DNA of 64,000 nucleotides from Pseudohalioglobus lutimaris (GCF_002866825.1 NZ_PKUS01000005.1:1-64000); one strand, 5' to 3'. Counted from the stretch's first letter, positions 8,488-17,187 are shown. The notes: generated by a model not told the origin, from the sequence alone. Made by a program: numbers and translations.

Positions 8488-9375
8488 TTGATCAAGAAGT
8501 TCGCGCTGGTGATGGTTGGCACAGCGATAATTATCAGCATCTTATTCGCGGTAATCCTCCTCGATAATCCGGCGCGCCCGGTTGCCGGTCAGCCTCTACT
8601 GGCGGTCAATCAAGGCGTTGATGTCCGTTACTACATTAGCGGCCCTGACAATGCAGAAGTCGTCGTACTGCTAGCAAGCTACGCCCGCTCGGGGTCTGAT
8701 TTCAATGAGTTAGTCGACAGCGTCAATGGGGCTGGATATCGAGCGTTAATACTGCAAGCACGTGGGATCGATGGAACAGGCCTTCCTGAATATGACCTAA
8801 CGCTGTTTGATTACGCTGATGATTTGGCTGCAGTGTTGAATCAAGAGAAGTTACGAACTCCTGTCACCTTGGTGGGTCACGCCTTTGGTAACCGTATAGC
8901 GAGGGCTTTTGCCAGCCGTTATCCAGCGAGGGTCCGTTCCCTGATATTACTGGCAGCAGGTGACGGCGGCCCTCCAGTCGATGTAAGGAACGACATTTTC
9001 AAGATCCTTGTCCGTTGCTTGCCAGATTCAATTCGGAGCGGGGCTTTGCATCGTGCGTTTTTCGCTCCCGATAATAACGCACCGAACTATTGGATGAGCG
9101 GATGGTACCCCCGGGCAGGGCTGGCTCAGGGCAGGGCCACTGCCAGTACTCCATTGGCCCAATGGTCAAGCGGCGGGACGGCTCCGATGCTGGTAGTTCA
9201 GCCTGCTCAAGATGCTGCCGCCCCCCACGGTGCCGAGAAATTGAAACAGCTCTATCCAGATCGAGTAAAGATAGTAAGCCTGGAGAGTGCTGGTCATGCC
9301 ATCCTGCCTGAACAACCAGAAGAGATAGCGCGTATTGTGCTAGGCCACCTGGATAGCCGAAGGTCGGAACGCTAA
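8488..9375 (+). CDS. Alpha/beta hydrolase-fold protein without a nucleophile serine
   Basis: A 295-residue alpha/beta hydrolase with an N-terminal membrane anchor or uncleaved signal (hydrophobic residues 5-25), so it probably faces the periplasm. The fold is clear: VVLLAS, a nucleophile elbow LVGHAFGNRIARAF at 128-141, a late acidic region AQDAAAPH, and a candidate catalytic His in SAGHAILPEQP near residue 270. The elbow reads G-H-A-F-G, so the usual serine is alanine at 132. It may be inactive in classical ester hydrolysis or belong to a subgroup using another chemistry. The start is TTG at 8488, six bases after AGAAGG; the nearby ATG at 8471 runs into a stop. A TATAAT lies at 8436-8441. 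Confidence 0.75.
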   Translation: MIKKFALVMVGTAIIISILFAVILLDNPARPVAGQPLLAVNQGVDVRYYISGPDNAEVVVLLASYARSGSDFNELVDSVNGAGYRALILQARGIDGTGLPEYDLTLFDYADDLAAVLNQEKLRTPVTLVGHAFGNRIARAFASRYPARVRSLILLAAGDGGPPVDVRNDIFKILVRCLPDSIRSGALHRAFFAPDNNAPNYWMSGWYPRAGLAQGRATASTPLAQWSSGGTAPMLVVQPAQDAAAPHGAEKLKQLYPDRVKIVSLESAGHAILPEQPEEIARIVLGHLDSRRSER

Positions 9376-9476
9376 TCTTGTCTCGAACGAGGTGAAAGCG
9401 GAAATCTCCTCGCCCGGAATCGGCGTGGCCCCCGGAACGTCCCCTTTCGAAATAGTGACAGCCCCTGATTCTGGAG

Positions 9477-9747
9477 ATGGTCACAGTTTGTTTGACCTCG
9501 ATTGGATATGCTTTCGCCACATGGGCGTTGGTAGAGAACCGTTTTTATTTACAGCGTAGTGACCATTCAGACGGATCGAGGACAGGTAGTATGTTTTAGC
9601 GGCCCTTATGGGCTTCTGAGGCACCCGGGTTATGCTGGGAACATTCTTGCACCAGTCGCAGTAGGTCGGGTTCTCGGCGCCCGGCAGCTTGCCGGTTTCG
9701 GCAACGGCGTATTAGCAGTCCGTCGGCTTCACGCAGCTTGTGAATGA
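9477..9747 (+). pseudogene. Isoprenylcysteine methyltransferase-like (ICMT/PEMT) fragment
   Basis: From ATG 9477 the frame reads ATWALVENRFYL. After a frameshift near 9560 the neighbouring frame continues VTIQTDRGQVVCFSGPYGLLRHPGYAGNIL. ENRFF, IQTDRG and GPYxxxRHPGY are the ordered signature blocks of membrane methyltransferases of the ICMT/phospholipid-methyltransferase type. The sequence then loses similarity by about 9700. The frameshift and the missing ends show a broken gene. The preceding 100 bases (9376-9476) hold nothing I recognise. Confidence 0.6.
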
Positions 9748-9839
9748 CCTCCTCGGCGTTGTATCGTTTCTTTGGCAGGATTCACATCCCCTCATTTGCT
9801 TGTTTTAGTCTTTCAGGTCTGGCCCGGGAAATCAGTGCC

Positions 9840-9941
9840 AGATCAACTGAGTTCGCCGGTGCGGTGTTTTACCCAGTATCTGATGCTGTGAGCTACACTA
9901 ACGGTGACTGCGTGGTGGTCGATGGCGGGCTGACTTTGTAG
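9840..9941 (+). pseudogene. C-terminal fragment of a short-chain dehydrogenase
   Basis: The last 33 codons of a frame ending at 9941 read RSTEFAGAVFYPVSDA, then VSYTNGDCVVVDGGLTL. This is the standard C-terminal tail of classical SDRs (E/L-x-G-A-x-x-Y-L-x-S-D-A-S-x-Y-x-T-G-x-x-x-x-V-D-G-G). No Rossmann motif or catalytic Tyr-Lys precedes it; upstream DNA up to 9747 is unrecognisable. It is probably what is left of an SDR once transcribed with the acyl-CoA dehydrogenase 53 bases downstream. Confidence 0.6.
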
Positions 9942-9993
9942 ACGGAGTTGGCAGGAACACCAGACAATTTAACGGAACGATAAAGGAAATATC

Positions 9994-11247
9994 ATGGATT
10001 TTTCATATACCCCGAAAACCCAGGAAATGCTCGCCCGCGTACAGAAGTTTATGGACGATCACATCGTCCCCCGCATCGGGCAGTACAACGAGGAAGTACA
10101 CGCTGGCAATTACCCAGTCTCTTTTATGGCAGACCTGCGAGAACTGGCCAGGTCCGAAGGTCTGTGGAACATGTTTCTCCCACATCTAAAAGATGACGAA
10201 CCCGGCACCCGCCTCACCAACCTGGAGTACGCTCCGCTGGCTGAGCTTACGGGTCGGGTCAGTTGGGCGCCGGAAGTATTTAACTGTAACGCACCCGATA
10301 CCGGCAATATGGAATTGCTGCACATGTTTGCCAGCGAGTCCCAGCGCGAACAATGGCTCAAACCGCTATTGAACGGTGATTTCCACTCGGCCTTTGCGAT
10401 GACTGAACCGGATGTAGCCTCCTCCGACGCTACCAACATCACGACCCTGATGCAGCGCGAAGGTGACGACTATGTAATCAACGGGCGAAAATGGTTTATT
10501 TCCAACGCGGCACGGCCCGACTGCAGTATTTTCATCGTGATGGGGAAAACCGACCCGAACAATGAAAATGTGCACAAACAGCAGAGCATGATCCTGGTGC
10601 CAAGAAACACCCCGGGGCTGGAGATTATACGCAACCCCACGGTGCTCAATCATCATTCCCCCGAGGGCCATTGTGAAATTGTGTTCCGCAATGTGCGCGT
10701 TCCCGCCAGCAATCTGCTAGGCGAGGAAGGCAGCGGTTTTGCCCTGGCACAGGCGCGTCTGGGCCCGGGGCGTATCCACCACTGTATGCGTTCTATTGGC
10801 TCTGCCCAGCTTGCCCTGGAGCTTATGGTTGAGCGTGCTCAGGAGCGTAAGACGTTCGGCAAGTACCTGCACCAGCACGGCAGCATCGGAGAAGGAATCG
10901 CAAAATCCCGTATCGAAATTGAAACCGCTCGTTTGCTGGTGCTGAAAGCCGCCTGGATGATGGACAATGTAGGTGCCAAGGAGGCACGCCGGGAAATCGC
11001 CATGATCAAGGCTCTGGTTCCCACCATGCACACCACCGTTGCGGACCGTGCCATGCAGGTATTTGGCGCAATGGGGCTTACACCGGACACGCCGCTGGCA
11101 GACATCTACACCTGGGGTCGCTGCTTGCGTCTCGCCGACGGTCCCGACGAGGTACACCTGCAGGCGATTGCCCGCATGGAGATCAAGGAAAGCCAGACGA
11201 AACTGGGGGCTACATCCGTCTACCTCACGCCCCCTGCACGAAACTGA
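9994..11247 (+). CDS. Acyl-CoA dehydrogenase (ACAD10/11-like)
   Basis: A 417-residue cytosolic flavoprotein that should introduce an alpha-beta double bond into an acyl-CoA, passing electrons to ETF. FAD and substrate motifs are visible: FAMTEPDVASSDATN near 131-145 (FAD contact), INGRKWFISNAARPD near 161-175, and GMRSIG-like HCMRSIGSAQLAL, RKTFGKYL and QVFGAMGLTPDTPL in the C-terminal helical domain. The opening NxVxxPD-like stretch and the arrangement resemble the ACAD10/ACAD11 branch, which in bacteria often serves branched, hydroxylated or ring-derived acyl chains. AAAGGAAATATC precedes the ATG. Upstream lies the remnant of an SDR; downstream lie secreted proteins of unrelated character. 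Confidence 0.9.
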   Translation: MDFSYTPKTQEMLARVQKFMDDHIVPRIGQYNEEVHAGNYPVSFMADLRELARSEGLWNMFLPHLKDDEPGTRLTNLEYAPLAELTGRVSWAPEVFNCNAPDTGNMELLHMFASESQREQWLKPLLNGDFHSAFAMTEPDVASSDATNITTLMQREGDDYVINGRKWFISNAARPDCSIFIVMGKTDPNNENVHKQQSMILVPRNTPGLEIIRNPTVLNHHSPEGHCEIVFRNVRVPASNLLGEEGSGFALAQARLGPGRIHHCMRSIGSAQLALELMVERAQERKTFGKYLHQHGSIGEGIAKSRIEIETARLLVLKAAWMMDNVGAKEARREIAMIKALVPTMHTTVADRAMQVFGAMGLTPDTPLADIYTWGRCLRLADGPDEVHLQAIARMEIKESQTKLGATSVYLTPPARN

Positions 11248-11361
11248 GTTCCCGGAACCGGCGGCGCTTTCGCAGAAATGTGTCGAGCTCCAAAAGCTTA
11301 TCCAGATTGGAGAAAGGCTCTAGTGAGCCAACGAGGACCGGGTCTGACGAGGAGGGAGAAA

Positions 11362-12405
11362 ATGTTTCGACAATTTTTCGGCCCCGTGGCCGTAAGCGTT
11401 TCGCTGGCACTTTTTACGCCGCAGGCTAAGACTGAAGATTTGTGGTCGCTTTATGAGCCCGCCTGTAATGCTAACGGTATCGATCCGGACCCGTGCATCT
11501 GCATACTTGATGAGGTCGTAGAAGCGCATGGCGAACAGGCAGCGCGCTACGTCGGCCTGGACATGAGTATGCGCTATGATGAAGCCGGTGCCATTCTCGA
11601 GGTTATTGGCGAAGACAGGGCTTTTGCCGCAAGCTCGATGTTTGATGTCGCCCGGAATAAAGACTGTACCGCCGGACGCATTGCGCGGTTGCAAGGGACC
11701 TATAGCAATTCCGGGTCGAACCGTGCGTCCGGTTCGGCGTCCGCGTCAGGCGCTGCAGCTGTTAGCACAGGTTCAGGCAGTGAATTTAAAACCGTCGAAG
11801 TGATGACCGCGGGCGTGCCTGTTTTCGACTTGAGAGCACACGGTGACAACGTGATTTGCGATGTCAGTGTGCAGTTTGGAAAGGACGTTAAACCCGCGGG
11901 AGACACTGGCAATATAAGAAACTACGTCGGTTTCTACCGAATTGTAGATGCCAACGGTGGTATTGATGAGAATGGTGACGGAATTGCGGATGTCAGGCCC
12001 GGCGACACGGACTATGCCACCCAGGTACAGATTCGCGCGGAAAAAACCAGGCTCTATGTATCCAAACACGCCGGACAGGAGCAATACCTTGGCGAGATCC
12101 AGTTGGCGGGCGGCGCCCTGTATGCACCGTATCTTCGTTTTGAAGGCGCTGGTGCTAGAACGAGCGGTGTGCTGAGCGGGTTGTCTTTCACTACAGAGGA
12201 CAGACAAAAGACAGAAGCCTTTTTACGCCATGGGATGAACAGTCCGCAAAATCTCTATTTCGTCTTCGAGGCGGCCAATGTTGGCGGCGCTAACCATTTT
12301 GTATCCCTTGGCGACGATCAGCTCGGTTTTGAACAATCGCCTGGGGCTGGTGTGTCGCCCAGGGACTATGACGATGCCATCTTCGATTTCACATTTGGTT
12401 TCTGA
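11362..12405 (+). CDS. Secreted protein of unknown function with a calcium-binding-like loop
   Basis: I do not recognise the family. The 347-residue product begins with a clear signal peptide (residues 1-22, ending near PQAKT). The mature N-terminal part has paired cysteines (C35, C46, C48, C102) suited to disulfides, then a Ser/Gly/Ala linker at about 115-140, then a beta-rich domain. Residues 196-211 (DANGGIDENGDGIADV) have the spacing of acidic side chains found in EF-hand or thrombospondin-type calcium loops. The C-terminus (DYDDAIFDFTFGF) matches the ends of some PEP-CTERM-like or DUF4114-type exported beta proteins, an uncertain resemblance. A strong GGAGGGAG precedes ATG 11362; the frame opens earlier at 11278, but without a ribosome site. 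It may form an exported group with the next two genes. Confidence 0.7.
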   Translation: MFRQFFGPVAVSVSLALFTPQAKTEDLWSLYEPACNANGIDPDPCICILDEVVEAHGEQAARYVGLDMSMRYDEAGAILEVIGEDRAFAASSMFDVARNKDCTAGRIARLQGTYSNSGSNRASGSASASGAAAVSTGSGSEFKTVEVMTAGVPVFDLRAHGDNVICDVSVQFGKDVKPAGDTGNIRNYVGFYRIVDANGGIDENGDGIADVRPGDTDYATQVQIRAEKTRLYVSKHAGQEQYLGEIQLAGGALYAPYLRFEGAGARTSGVLSGLSFTTEDRQKTEAFLRHGMNSPQNLYFVFEAANVGGANHFVSLGDDQLGFEQSPGAGVSPRDYDDAIFDFTFGF

Positions 12406-12410
12406 GAACC

Positions 12411-12614
12411 ATGAGAATGGGCCACGCTTATTACCAGGGTCATTTTACCTGCATCCGCAGCGAGGAATCGGCAGTCTGGCCGGGCTTTACCGCAGACTCT
12501 GGTGACTACCTCAACAGGATATGGATAAAGCGCACGCCAGCTGATCTTACTGCCGCCGTTGCGCTGCCCAATGCAGATTCCCCTGTTCCCGTTTACCTGA
12601 CTATTCTGGAGTAG
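12411..12614 (+). CDS. Small hypothetical protein, doubtful
   Basis: A 67-residue frame fills the space between the secreted protein and the VWA gene almost exactly; its TAG ends two bases before the next ATG and contains that gene's GGAG ribosome site. The product has no signal peptide, membrane segment or motif I know. No convincing ribosome site precedes its ATG at 12411. It may be a real small gene, or just open sequence. Confidence 0.3.
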   Translation: MRMGHAYYQGHFTCIRSEESAVWPGFTADSGDYLNRIWIKRTPADLTAAVALPNADSPVPVYLTILE

Positions 12615-12616
12615 CC

Positions 12617-14545
12617 ATGAGGCGTTCAATGTTGGCACGATTCACCTGCTTTATCATGGCTGTGGCCGTTTCTGGCGCGGCGGCGGAATCCCTTTCAATC
12701 AGCGCACCGGTCGATACCGTTGTGGGCTCCGGGGTGACGGTGTCGTTTAAGGAAGAGACTAACCCGCGGAACTTCGTGACAATTGTTCCGGCTGGCTCCC
12801 AGGAGGGAATCTACAAGGCATATCGCTATGCCCGTGGCAAATCGGTCGCACTCGTTGCCCCGGTGACACCCGGTGAGTATGAGATTCGGCTGCTACAGGC
12901 AGAACGGCCCTTTGCCACATTGTGGCGTCAACCGCTGTCAGTCGCTGATGCTGTAGCCACTGTTGGCGCCCCCGAGCAGGTGGATGGTGGAGCGGAGTTC
13001 GAAGTAGCCTGGACTGGCCCCGACAACGCACAGGACTTCATCACCATTGTGCCCGCAGGGACGCCGGAAGGTAAATACGAGCGAGGCTATCGCTATACCC
13101 GTAGCGGATCACCACTGGAGATACGCGCCCCGGAGTCTGCCGGCTCCTACGAAATCCGCTACCTGATGGGCGCGGCACCCCATCGCACGCTGGGGCGCAG
13201 GGCGCTGACTGTGGCGGGCGTTTCGGCCTCCCTCAACGTTCCGGCAACAGTCCACGCTGGGGCGCACTTTACCGTCAGTTGGGAAGGGCCCAACAATCAC
13301 CAGGACTTTCTGACCATCGTTCCCCGGGGTACCACCGAGAAGGAGTTCGGAGACTACGCGTATACCAAAGCTGGCAATCCCGCCTCGCTGCCTGCTCCCG
13401 ACGACCACGGAGATTACGAAATCCGCTACCTGACCGGACAAAACTATACCGTGTTGGCACGGGCTCCGGTCCAGGTGTTGCCAGTTACTGCCAGCGTTTC
13501 CGCAGCAGCTACGGTGGAAACGCGCAGTGTGGTCACAGTGAGCTGGGAGGGGCCGGATAATCCCCAGGACTATGTCATCATTCTGCCTGTAGGTGCGGAC
13601 AACAATAGCAGCGGCCATTTCGCCTACACCAGCCGGGGTCCGCAGTTGCGTATCCAGACTCCGGATGAACCGGGAGACTACGAAATCCGTTACCTGACCG
13701 GTCGCAAACACAGGACTCTGGCCACCCGGCCGCTCGAGGTTATACCCCGTCCAATACCGGGGCGGCTGGAAGTGGTGAGCACAGATACCCGCTCGGGAAT
13801 AGCGGCTGATGCCGCCGTGATCGTGGTGCTCGACGCATCCGGGAGTATGCTGCAGCGCATAGGCGACAGGCGTCGCATCGATATTGCCCGGGAAGCCGTG
13901 ATGCAATTGGTGGAAACAGACCTGGCGCCGGAGGTGCAGTTCTCCCTCCGGGTATTTGGCCACAAAGAAAAAGACTCATGTCGCACGGACCTGGAAATTC
14001 CCCTGGGCCCTCTGAACCGGTCCAGTGCGACCGCGACAATTGCCTCCATCAATGCGATGAATCTCGCCAAAACACCTATCGCAGCCACCCTGGCTGCGGC
14101 CGGTGGTGACCTGAGGACCGTGTCGGGGCCAAAACTGTTGATATTACTTACCGATGGGGAGGAAACCTGCGGGGGAGACCCGGAGGCAGTTATCAGGTCA
14201 CTGGCAGCTGAAGGTACGGACCTGCGTGTAAATATCGTGGGCTTTGCCATTGACGAGTTGATGCTCAGGGAGAGCTTCCAGGCCTGGGCCCGCCTGGGCA
14301 ACGGACAGTATTTCGATGCGCGTGGCGCCGCGGACCTTGCCACGGGGCTTTCGCAGGCACTCGAAGTACCCTTCCAGGTACTCGATGAGAGTCGGAAGAT
14401 CATTGGCAGCGGTATCGTAAACGGACCACCCATAGAGTTGGCTGCCGGCAACTATACTGTAGTGACCACGATCTCAGCTTCCCCCAACAGCGTCAGGATC
14501 AAGGGTGACGAATTGAGCGTAGTCACGCTGCAACCGCCAGAATGA
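12617..14545 (+). CDS. Exported VWA-domain protein with four Ig-like repeats
   Basis: A 642-residue exported protein. Residues 1-23 form a signal peptide ending in SGAAA. Four beta-sandwich repeats of about 85-95 residues follow (roughly 25-115, 116-210, 211-295, 296-375). Each carries V-x-W-x-G-P-x-N-x-x-D-F/Y-x-T-I-V-P in its first half and G-x-Y-E-I-R-Y-L near its end. A von Willebrand factor A domain occupies about 395-560, with the complete metal-ion site D406-A-S-G-S and a later LLTDGEETCGG; a short beta domain closes the protein. It probably acts as a periplasmic or surface adhesion or scaffold protein binding ligands through Mg2+. GGAG lies 5 bases before the ATG. No sortase or membrane anchor is visible. 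Confidence 0.8.
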   Translation: MRRSMLARFTCFIMAVAVSGAAAESLSISAPVDTVVGSGVTVSFKEETNPRNFVTIVPAGSQEGIYKAYRYARGKSVALVAPVTPGEYEIRLLQAERPFATLWRQPLSVADAVATVGAPEQVDGGAEFEVAWTGPDNAQDFITIVPAGTPEGKYERGYRYTRSGSPLEIRAPESAGSYEIRYLMGAAPHRTLGRRALTVAGVSASLNVPATVHAGAHFTVSWEGPNNHQDFLTIVPRGTTEKEFGDYAYTKAGNPASLPAPDDHGDYEIRYLTGQNYTVLARAPVQVLPVTASVSAAATVETRSVVTVSWEGPDNPQDYVIILPVGADNNSSGHFAYTSRGPQLRIQTPDEPGDYEIRYLTGRKHRTLATRPLEVIPRPIPGRLEVVSTDTRSGIAADAAVIVVLDASGSMLQRIGDRRRIDIAREAVMQLVETDLAPEVQFSLRVFGHKEKDSCRTDLEIPLGPLNRSSATATIASINAMNLAKTPIAATLAAAGGDLRTVSGPKLLILLTDGEETCGGDPEAVIRSLAAEGTDLRVNIVGFAIDELMLRESFQAWARLGNGQYFDARGAADLATGLSQALEVPFQVLDESRKIIGSGIVNGPPIELAAGNYTVVTTISASPNSVRIKGDELSVVTLQPPE

Positions 14546-14858
14546 AGAGCGCTCCCGGCCAAAAACTGCGCAACGACCGTTGTGCCGGTAGCGGTGTGAT
14601 TGCCCCTATATTGTCCCGTGATATCTCTTCGAAGCGAGGGGTGTTCAGCGCCTGCGTGAGAGTATGTTGCGCCCGCAGCCCTCGAATCACTGGATCAAGC
14701 AGTTCAACTTCAGTAGTGCAGCGTTTTGTTTTGGTTTGTTTATAGGGACCGTTCACCGCGGCCCGATAAACTATGACAGTCCCGGTTATCAGGCCTATAT
14801 CTTCCCGCCCATGTCCGGGTAGTTTGCGCAAGGCCACTTGTCTTTCTGGCGCCACAGG
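14546..14858. other. Gap without a recognisable gene
   Basis: About 310 bases between the VWA gene and the tetR operator. A short open frame at 14542-14745 overlaps the VWA stop, has no ribosome site and a cysteine-rich composition typical of chance reading, so I do not annotate it. I see no remnant or structured RNA here. Confidence 0.4.
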
Positions 14859-14888
14859 AATAAGATAGTAATTGATTACTATCTTATT
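14859..14888. promoter_or_regulatory. Perfect palindrome, probable TetR operator
   Basis: AATAAGATAGTAAT and its exact reverse complement ATTACTATCTTATT are separated by only TG: 14-bp arms with no mismatch. The right arm ends 8 bases before the ATG of the TetR-family gene at 14897. Length, symmetry and position are those of a TetR-dimer operator, so autorepression and control of the downstream efflux operon are likely. The tetR gene has no ribosome site in the remaining 8 bases and may be translated leaderless or weakly. Confidence 0.75.
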
Positions 14889-14896
14889 GGTTATTT

Positions 14897-15505
14897 ATGG
14901 CATCTCGTTCCAGGAACCTTCCGGCCGATGAAAGGCGGGCGGTAACCGTGAAAGCAGTCGTTGATCTGGCTGCTTCCCAGAATCCCAGTGGGATTACGAC
15001 CGCGGCGATCGCAAAGCAGATGAACGTGACACAGGGATCGTTGTTTCGACATTTTCCCAACAAAGAGGCTATCTGGGTCTCGGTCATGGAGTGGGTCGCG
15101 GAATGCCTGATAGCACGAATTGATCGATCTATACAGGGTATTGAGTCACCGCTAGCCGCCATGGAGGCCATGTTCAGGTGTCATATCGAGTTCGTATCCG
15201 AGCATCCTGGCGTTCCCCGAATGATGTTTGGCGAACTGCAGCGCGCGGAATCGACGCCTGCCAAACGCATGGTACAGACCATGATTCAGCGCTATGGAGT
15301 GCGTTTACAGGCGCTGATCGAGAAGGGCAAGGCACAAGGTGAGCTTGACCAGGCGCTGGATACGGAGGCCGCAGCCACGCTCTTTATCGGCACCATTCAG
15401 GGACTGGTAATGCAATCGCTGCTGGCAGGCGACGTGACCAGCATCAGCCGCGACGCGCCAGGGGTGTTCGCCATTTATCGACGAGGTATCGGTAGTGCCC
15501 AGTGA
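14897..15505 (+). CDS. TetR/AcrR family transcriptional regulator
   Basis: A 202-residue repressor. Residues 12-60 hold the TetR helix-turn-helix: ITTAAIAKQMNVTQGSLFRHFPNKEAIWVSVM has the canonical turn and the LFRHFPNKE recognition region. The rest is the helical ligand-binding and dimerisation domain, resembling regulators of YbhFSR/RbbA-type exporters (CecR/YbiH group). It heads a run of genes on the same strand: a small membrane protein, a HlyD adaptor, an ABC ATPase/permease and a permease. A perfect palindrome directly precedes it. Its ligand is likely a drug or toxic metabolite exported by this pump. Confidence 0.9.
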   Translation: MASRSRNLPADERRAVTVKAVVDLAASQNPSGITTAAIAKQMNVTQGSLFRHFPNKEAIWVSVMEWVAECLIARIDRSIQGIESPLAAMEAMFRCHIEFVSEHPGVPRMMFGELQRAESTPAKRMVQTMIQRYGVRLQALIEKGKAQGELDQALDTEAAATLFIGTIQGLVMQSLLAGDVTSISRDAPGVFAIYRRGIGSAQ

Positions 15506-15631
15506 AATACCCGCAACCTGCTTCACGTGGTGACCTACTAAGAAGCGGGCGGCGAAAGGGGGCCAGAGAGAAACGCACGACCACCGTCAGCAATAAGTGC
15601 CTTTGTTCTGGATGAAACAGGAGAGACAAGC

Positions 15632-16051
15632 ATGGCAACAGGTAAACACCGAGGTCTCTGGTCATGGGCGATGTCCCTGGTTGCCATCGCTTTCGGCCTG
15701 CTCACGATCAAGGAGGGTGGAGCCGTATTGTTCGGCGACGCTGTGGCCCGTATCAGTGCCGGGGACTATGTCCCGTTCGTGCTGTGGTTCAACTTCATAG
15801 CAGGCTTTGCTTATGTCGTTGCCGGTATCGGATTGTGGCTGCAACGGCGCTGGGGCGTCTGGCTGGCGGTCGCCATTGCTGCGGCAACGTTGCTCACCTT
15901 CGCCGTCTTTGGCGTACACACATTTTCCGGCGGTGCGTATGAACAGCGCACGGTGGTGGCCATGAGCCTGCGCTCGCTGGTGTGGATAGCGATCTCGTTT
16001 ATTGCCTGGCGTGTAACGGGAGTCAGTAGCTCTGCGAGAGAAGCGCCATGA
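15632..16051 (+). CDS. Small four-helix membrane protein
   Basis: A 139-residue inner-membrane protein with four hydrophobic stretches (about 10-30, 47-68, 73-95, 108-128). I do not recognise a named family. AGGAGA lies 8 bases before the ATG. It sits between tetR (126 bases upstream) and the HlyD-like adaptor (111 bases downstream), so it is probably co-regulated with the efflux pump, perhaps as an accessory subunit; that role is inferred from position only. Confidence 0.7.
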   Translation: MATGKHRGLWSWAMSLVAIAFGLLTIKEGGAVLFGDAVARISAGDYVPFVLWFNFIAGFAYVVAGIGLWLQRRWGVWLAVAIAAATLLTFAVFGVHTFSGGAYEQRTVVAMSLRSLVWIAISFIAWRVTGVSSSAREAP

Positions 16052-16162
16052 AAATAACCTTTCCCCGCGCTACGGTGCGGGCCAGCCGCGCCCGACCATA
16101 TGCCGTAGTTGCTGGCTCGTCGCCCACTATTGCCGGGTTGCTGCCGCCAGCAAGGAGGGCCT

Positions 16163-17185
16163 ATGTCCCGTAAACGATTTATTCCTATCGTATTGATTGC
16201 CATCCTGGCTCTGTTGGGTTTCGGTGCATGGACAGTGCTGTTCAAATCCGCCGGTGGACCGCCCGAAGGATTTGCCCTTGGCAATGGCCGGATCGAGGCA
16301 GACCTGGTGGATATTTCACCCCGCCTGGCCGGGCGGGTGGCCGAAATCAGGGTGCGCGAGGGCGATCGGGTAGAGCTCGGTGATGTGCTGGCAGTCATGG
16401 ATACGGCTGAGCTGGAATCCCAGCTTAATCGCGCAGCGGCTGCAGTGGCCAGCGCGGAAGCGGCGGTGGGCGTGGCGGCGGCACAGGTGGTCGAAGCAGA
16501 GGCGAGGTTGGCGCTGGCGCGCAGTGAGCAGGCCCGCGCCGAAACACTGGGCAAGCGAGACATGCTTTCGCGCCAGGACCTCGATATACGACGCACCGAG
16601 ACGCAGGTAGCAGAGGCTGCAGTGGCTGCCGCCAGGGCAAACCTGCGTGCCCGACAGCGCGGTGTAGATGCTGAGGCTGCAGCGCACGCCGAGGTTACGA
16701 CTCGTATCGCCGACAGCACACTTTATGCGCAAAGCGCGGGGCGGGTACTCTACCGCCTGGCGCAGCCGGGAGAGATTCTGGGCAGTGGCGGCAAGCTGCT
16801 GACGCTGGTGAGTCTTGAGGAGGTCTACATGGAGTTCTTCCTGTCAGCTGCCGACGCTCCGCGGGTGAGGATAGGAGATGAAGCACGCATCGTCCCCGAT
16901 ATCATGCCCGCCAACGCCATGCCCGCATCAGTGACCTTCGTGTCACCGCAGGCGCAGTTCACGCCCAAGCAGGTTGAAACCCGAACCGAGCGCGAGAGCC
17001 TGATGTTCCGCATCCGCGTGAAAATTCCCGCGGAACTGGTCGCGCAGCGCATGGATCAGGTCAAGACCGGCGTGCGCGGGGTCGCCTGGGTTCGCCTGGT
17101 GAGCGACGATGGCAGCCTGCCGGAGTGGCCCCAGGGGTTGATCCCACCCTTGGTCGATTCGCCCAATGACCCCTCAAGGCAGTAG
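16163..17185 (+). CDS. HlyD-family periplasmic adaptor of an ABC efflux pump
   Basis: A 340-residue membrane-fusion protein like YbhG/YhiI. A single membrane anchor at residues 6-23 is followed by the lipoyl half GRIEADLVDISPRLAGRVAEIRVREGDRVELGDVLAVMD, then a long alanine-rich coiled-coil hairpin (about 80-195), then the second lipoyl half and beta-barrel domain. It should join the ABC transporter in the inner membrane to an outer-membrane channel, probably a TolC-type protein encoded elsewhere. AAGGAGG sits just before ATG 16163. The earlier in-frame ATG at 16109 would place residues before the anchor and lacks a ribosome site. Its stop is 2 bases from the start of the ATPase gene. Confidence 0.88.
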   Translation: MSRKRFIPIVLIAILALLGFGAWTVLFKSAGGPPEGFALGNGRIEADLVDISPRLAGRVAEIRVREGDRVELGDVLAVMDTAELESQLNRAAAAVASAEAAVGVAAAQVVEAEARLALARSEQARAETLGKRDMLSRQDLDIRRTETQVAEAAVAAARANLRARQRGVDAEAAAHAEVTTRIADSTLYAQSAGRVLYRLAQPGEILGSGGKLLTLVSLEEVYMEFFLSAADAPRVRIGDEARIVPDIMPANAMPASVTFVSPQAQFTPKQVETRTERESLMFRIRVKIPAELVAQRMDQVKTGVRGVAWVRLVSDDGSLPEWPQGLIPPLVDSPNDPSRQ

Positions 17186-17187
17186 GC

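Noticed and set aside
13109-14451. Long minus-strand frames opposite the VWA gene
   Set aside because: Opposite to a clear plus-strand protein with signal peptide, repeats and MIDAS; no independent evidence.
14542-14745. A 67-codon plus-strand frame after the VWA gene
   Set aside because: Starts inside the VWA stop region, no ribosome site, and a composition expected by chance.
15811-16719. A 302-codon minus-strand open frame, Ala/Ser/Arg-rich
   Set aside because: Antisense of the HlyD adaptor's alanine-rich coiled coil and the small membrane protein; low-complexity composition.
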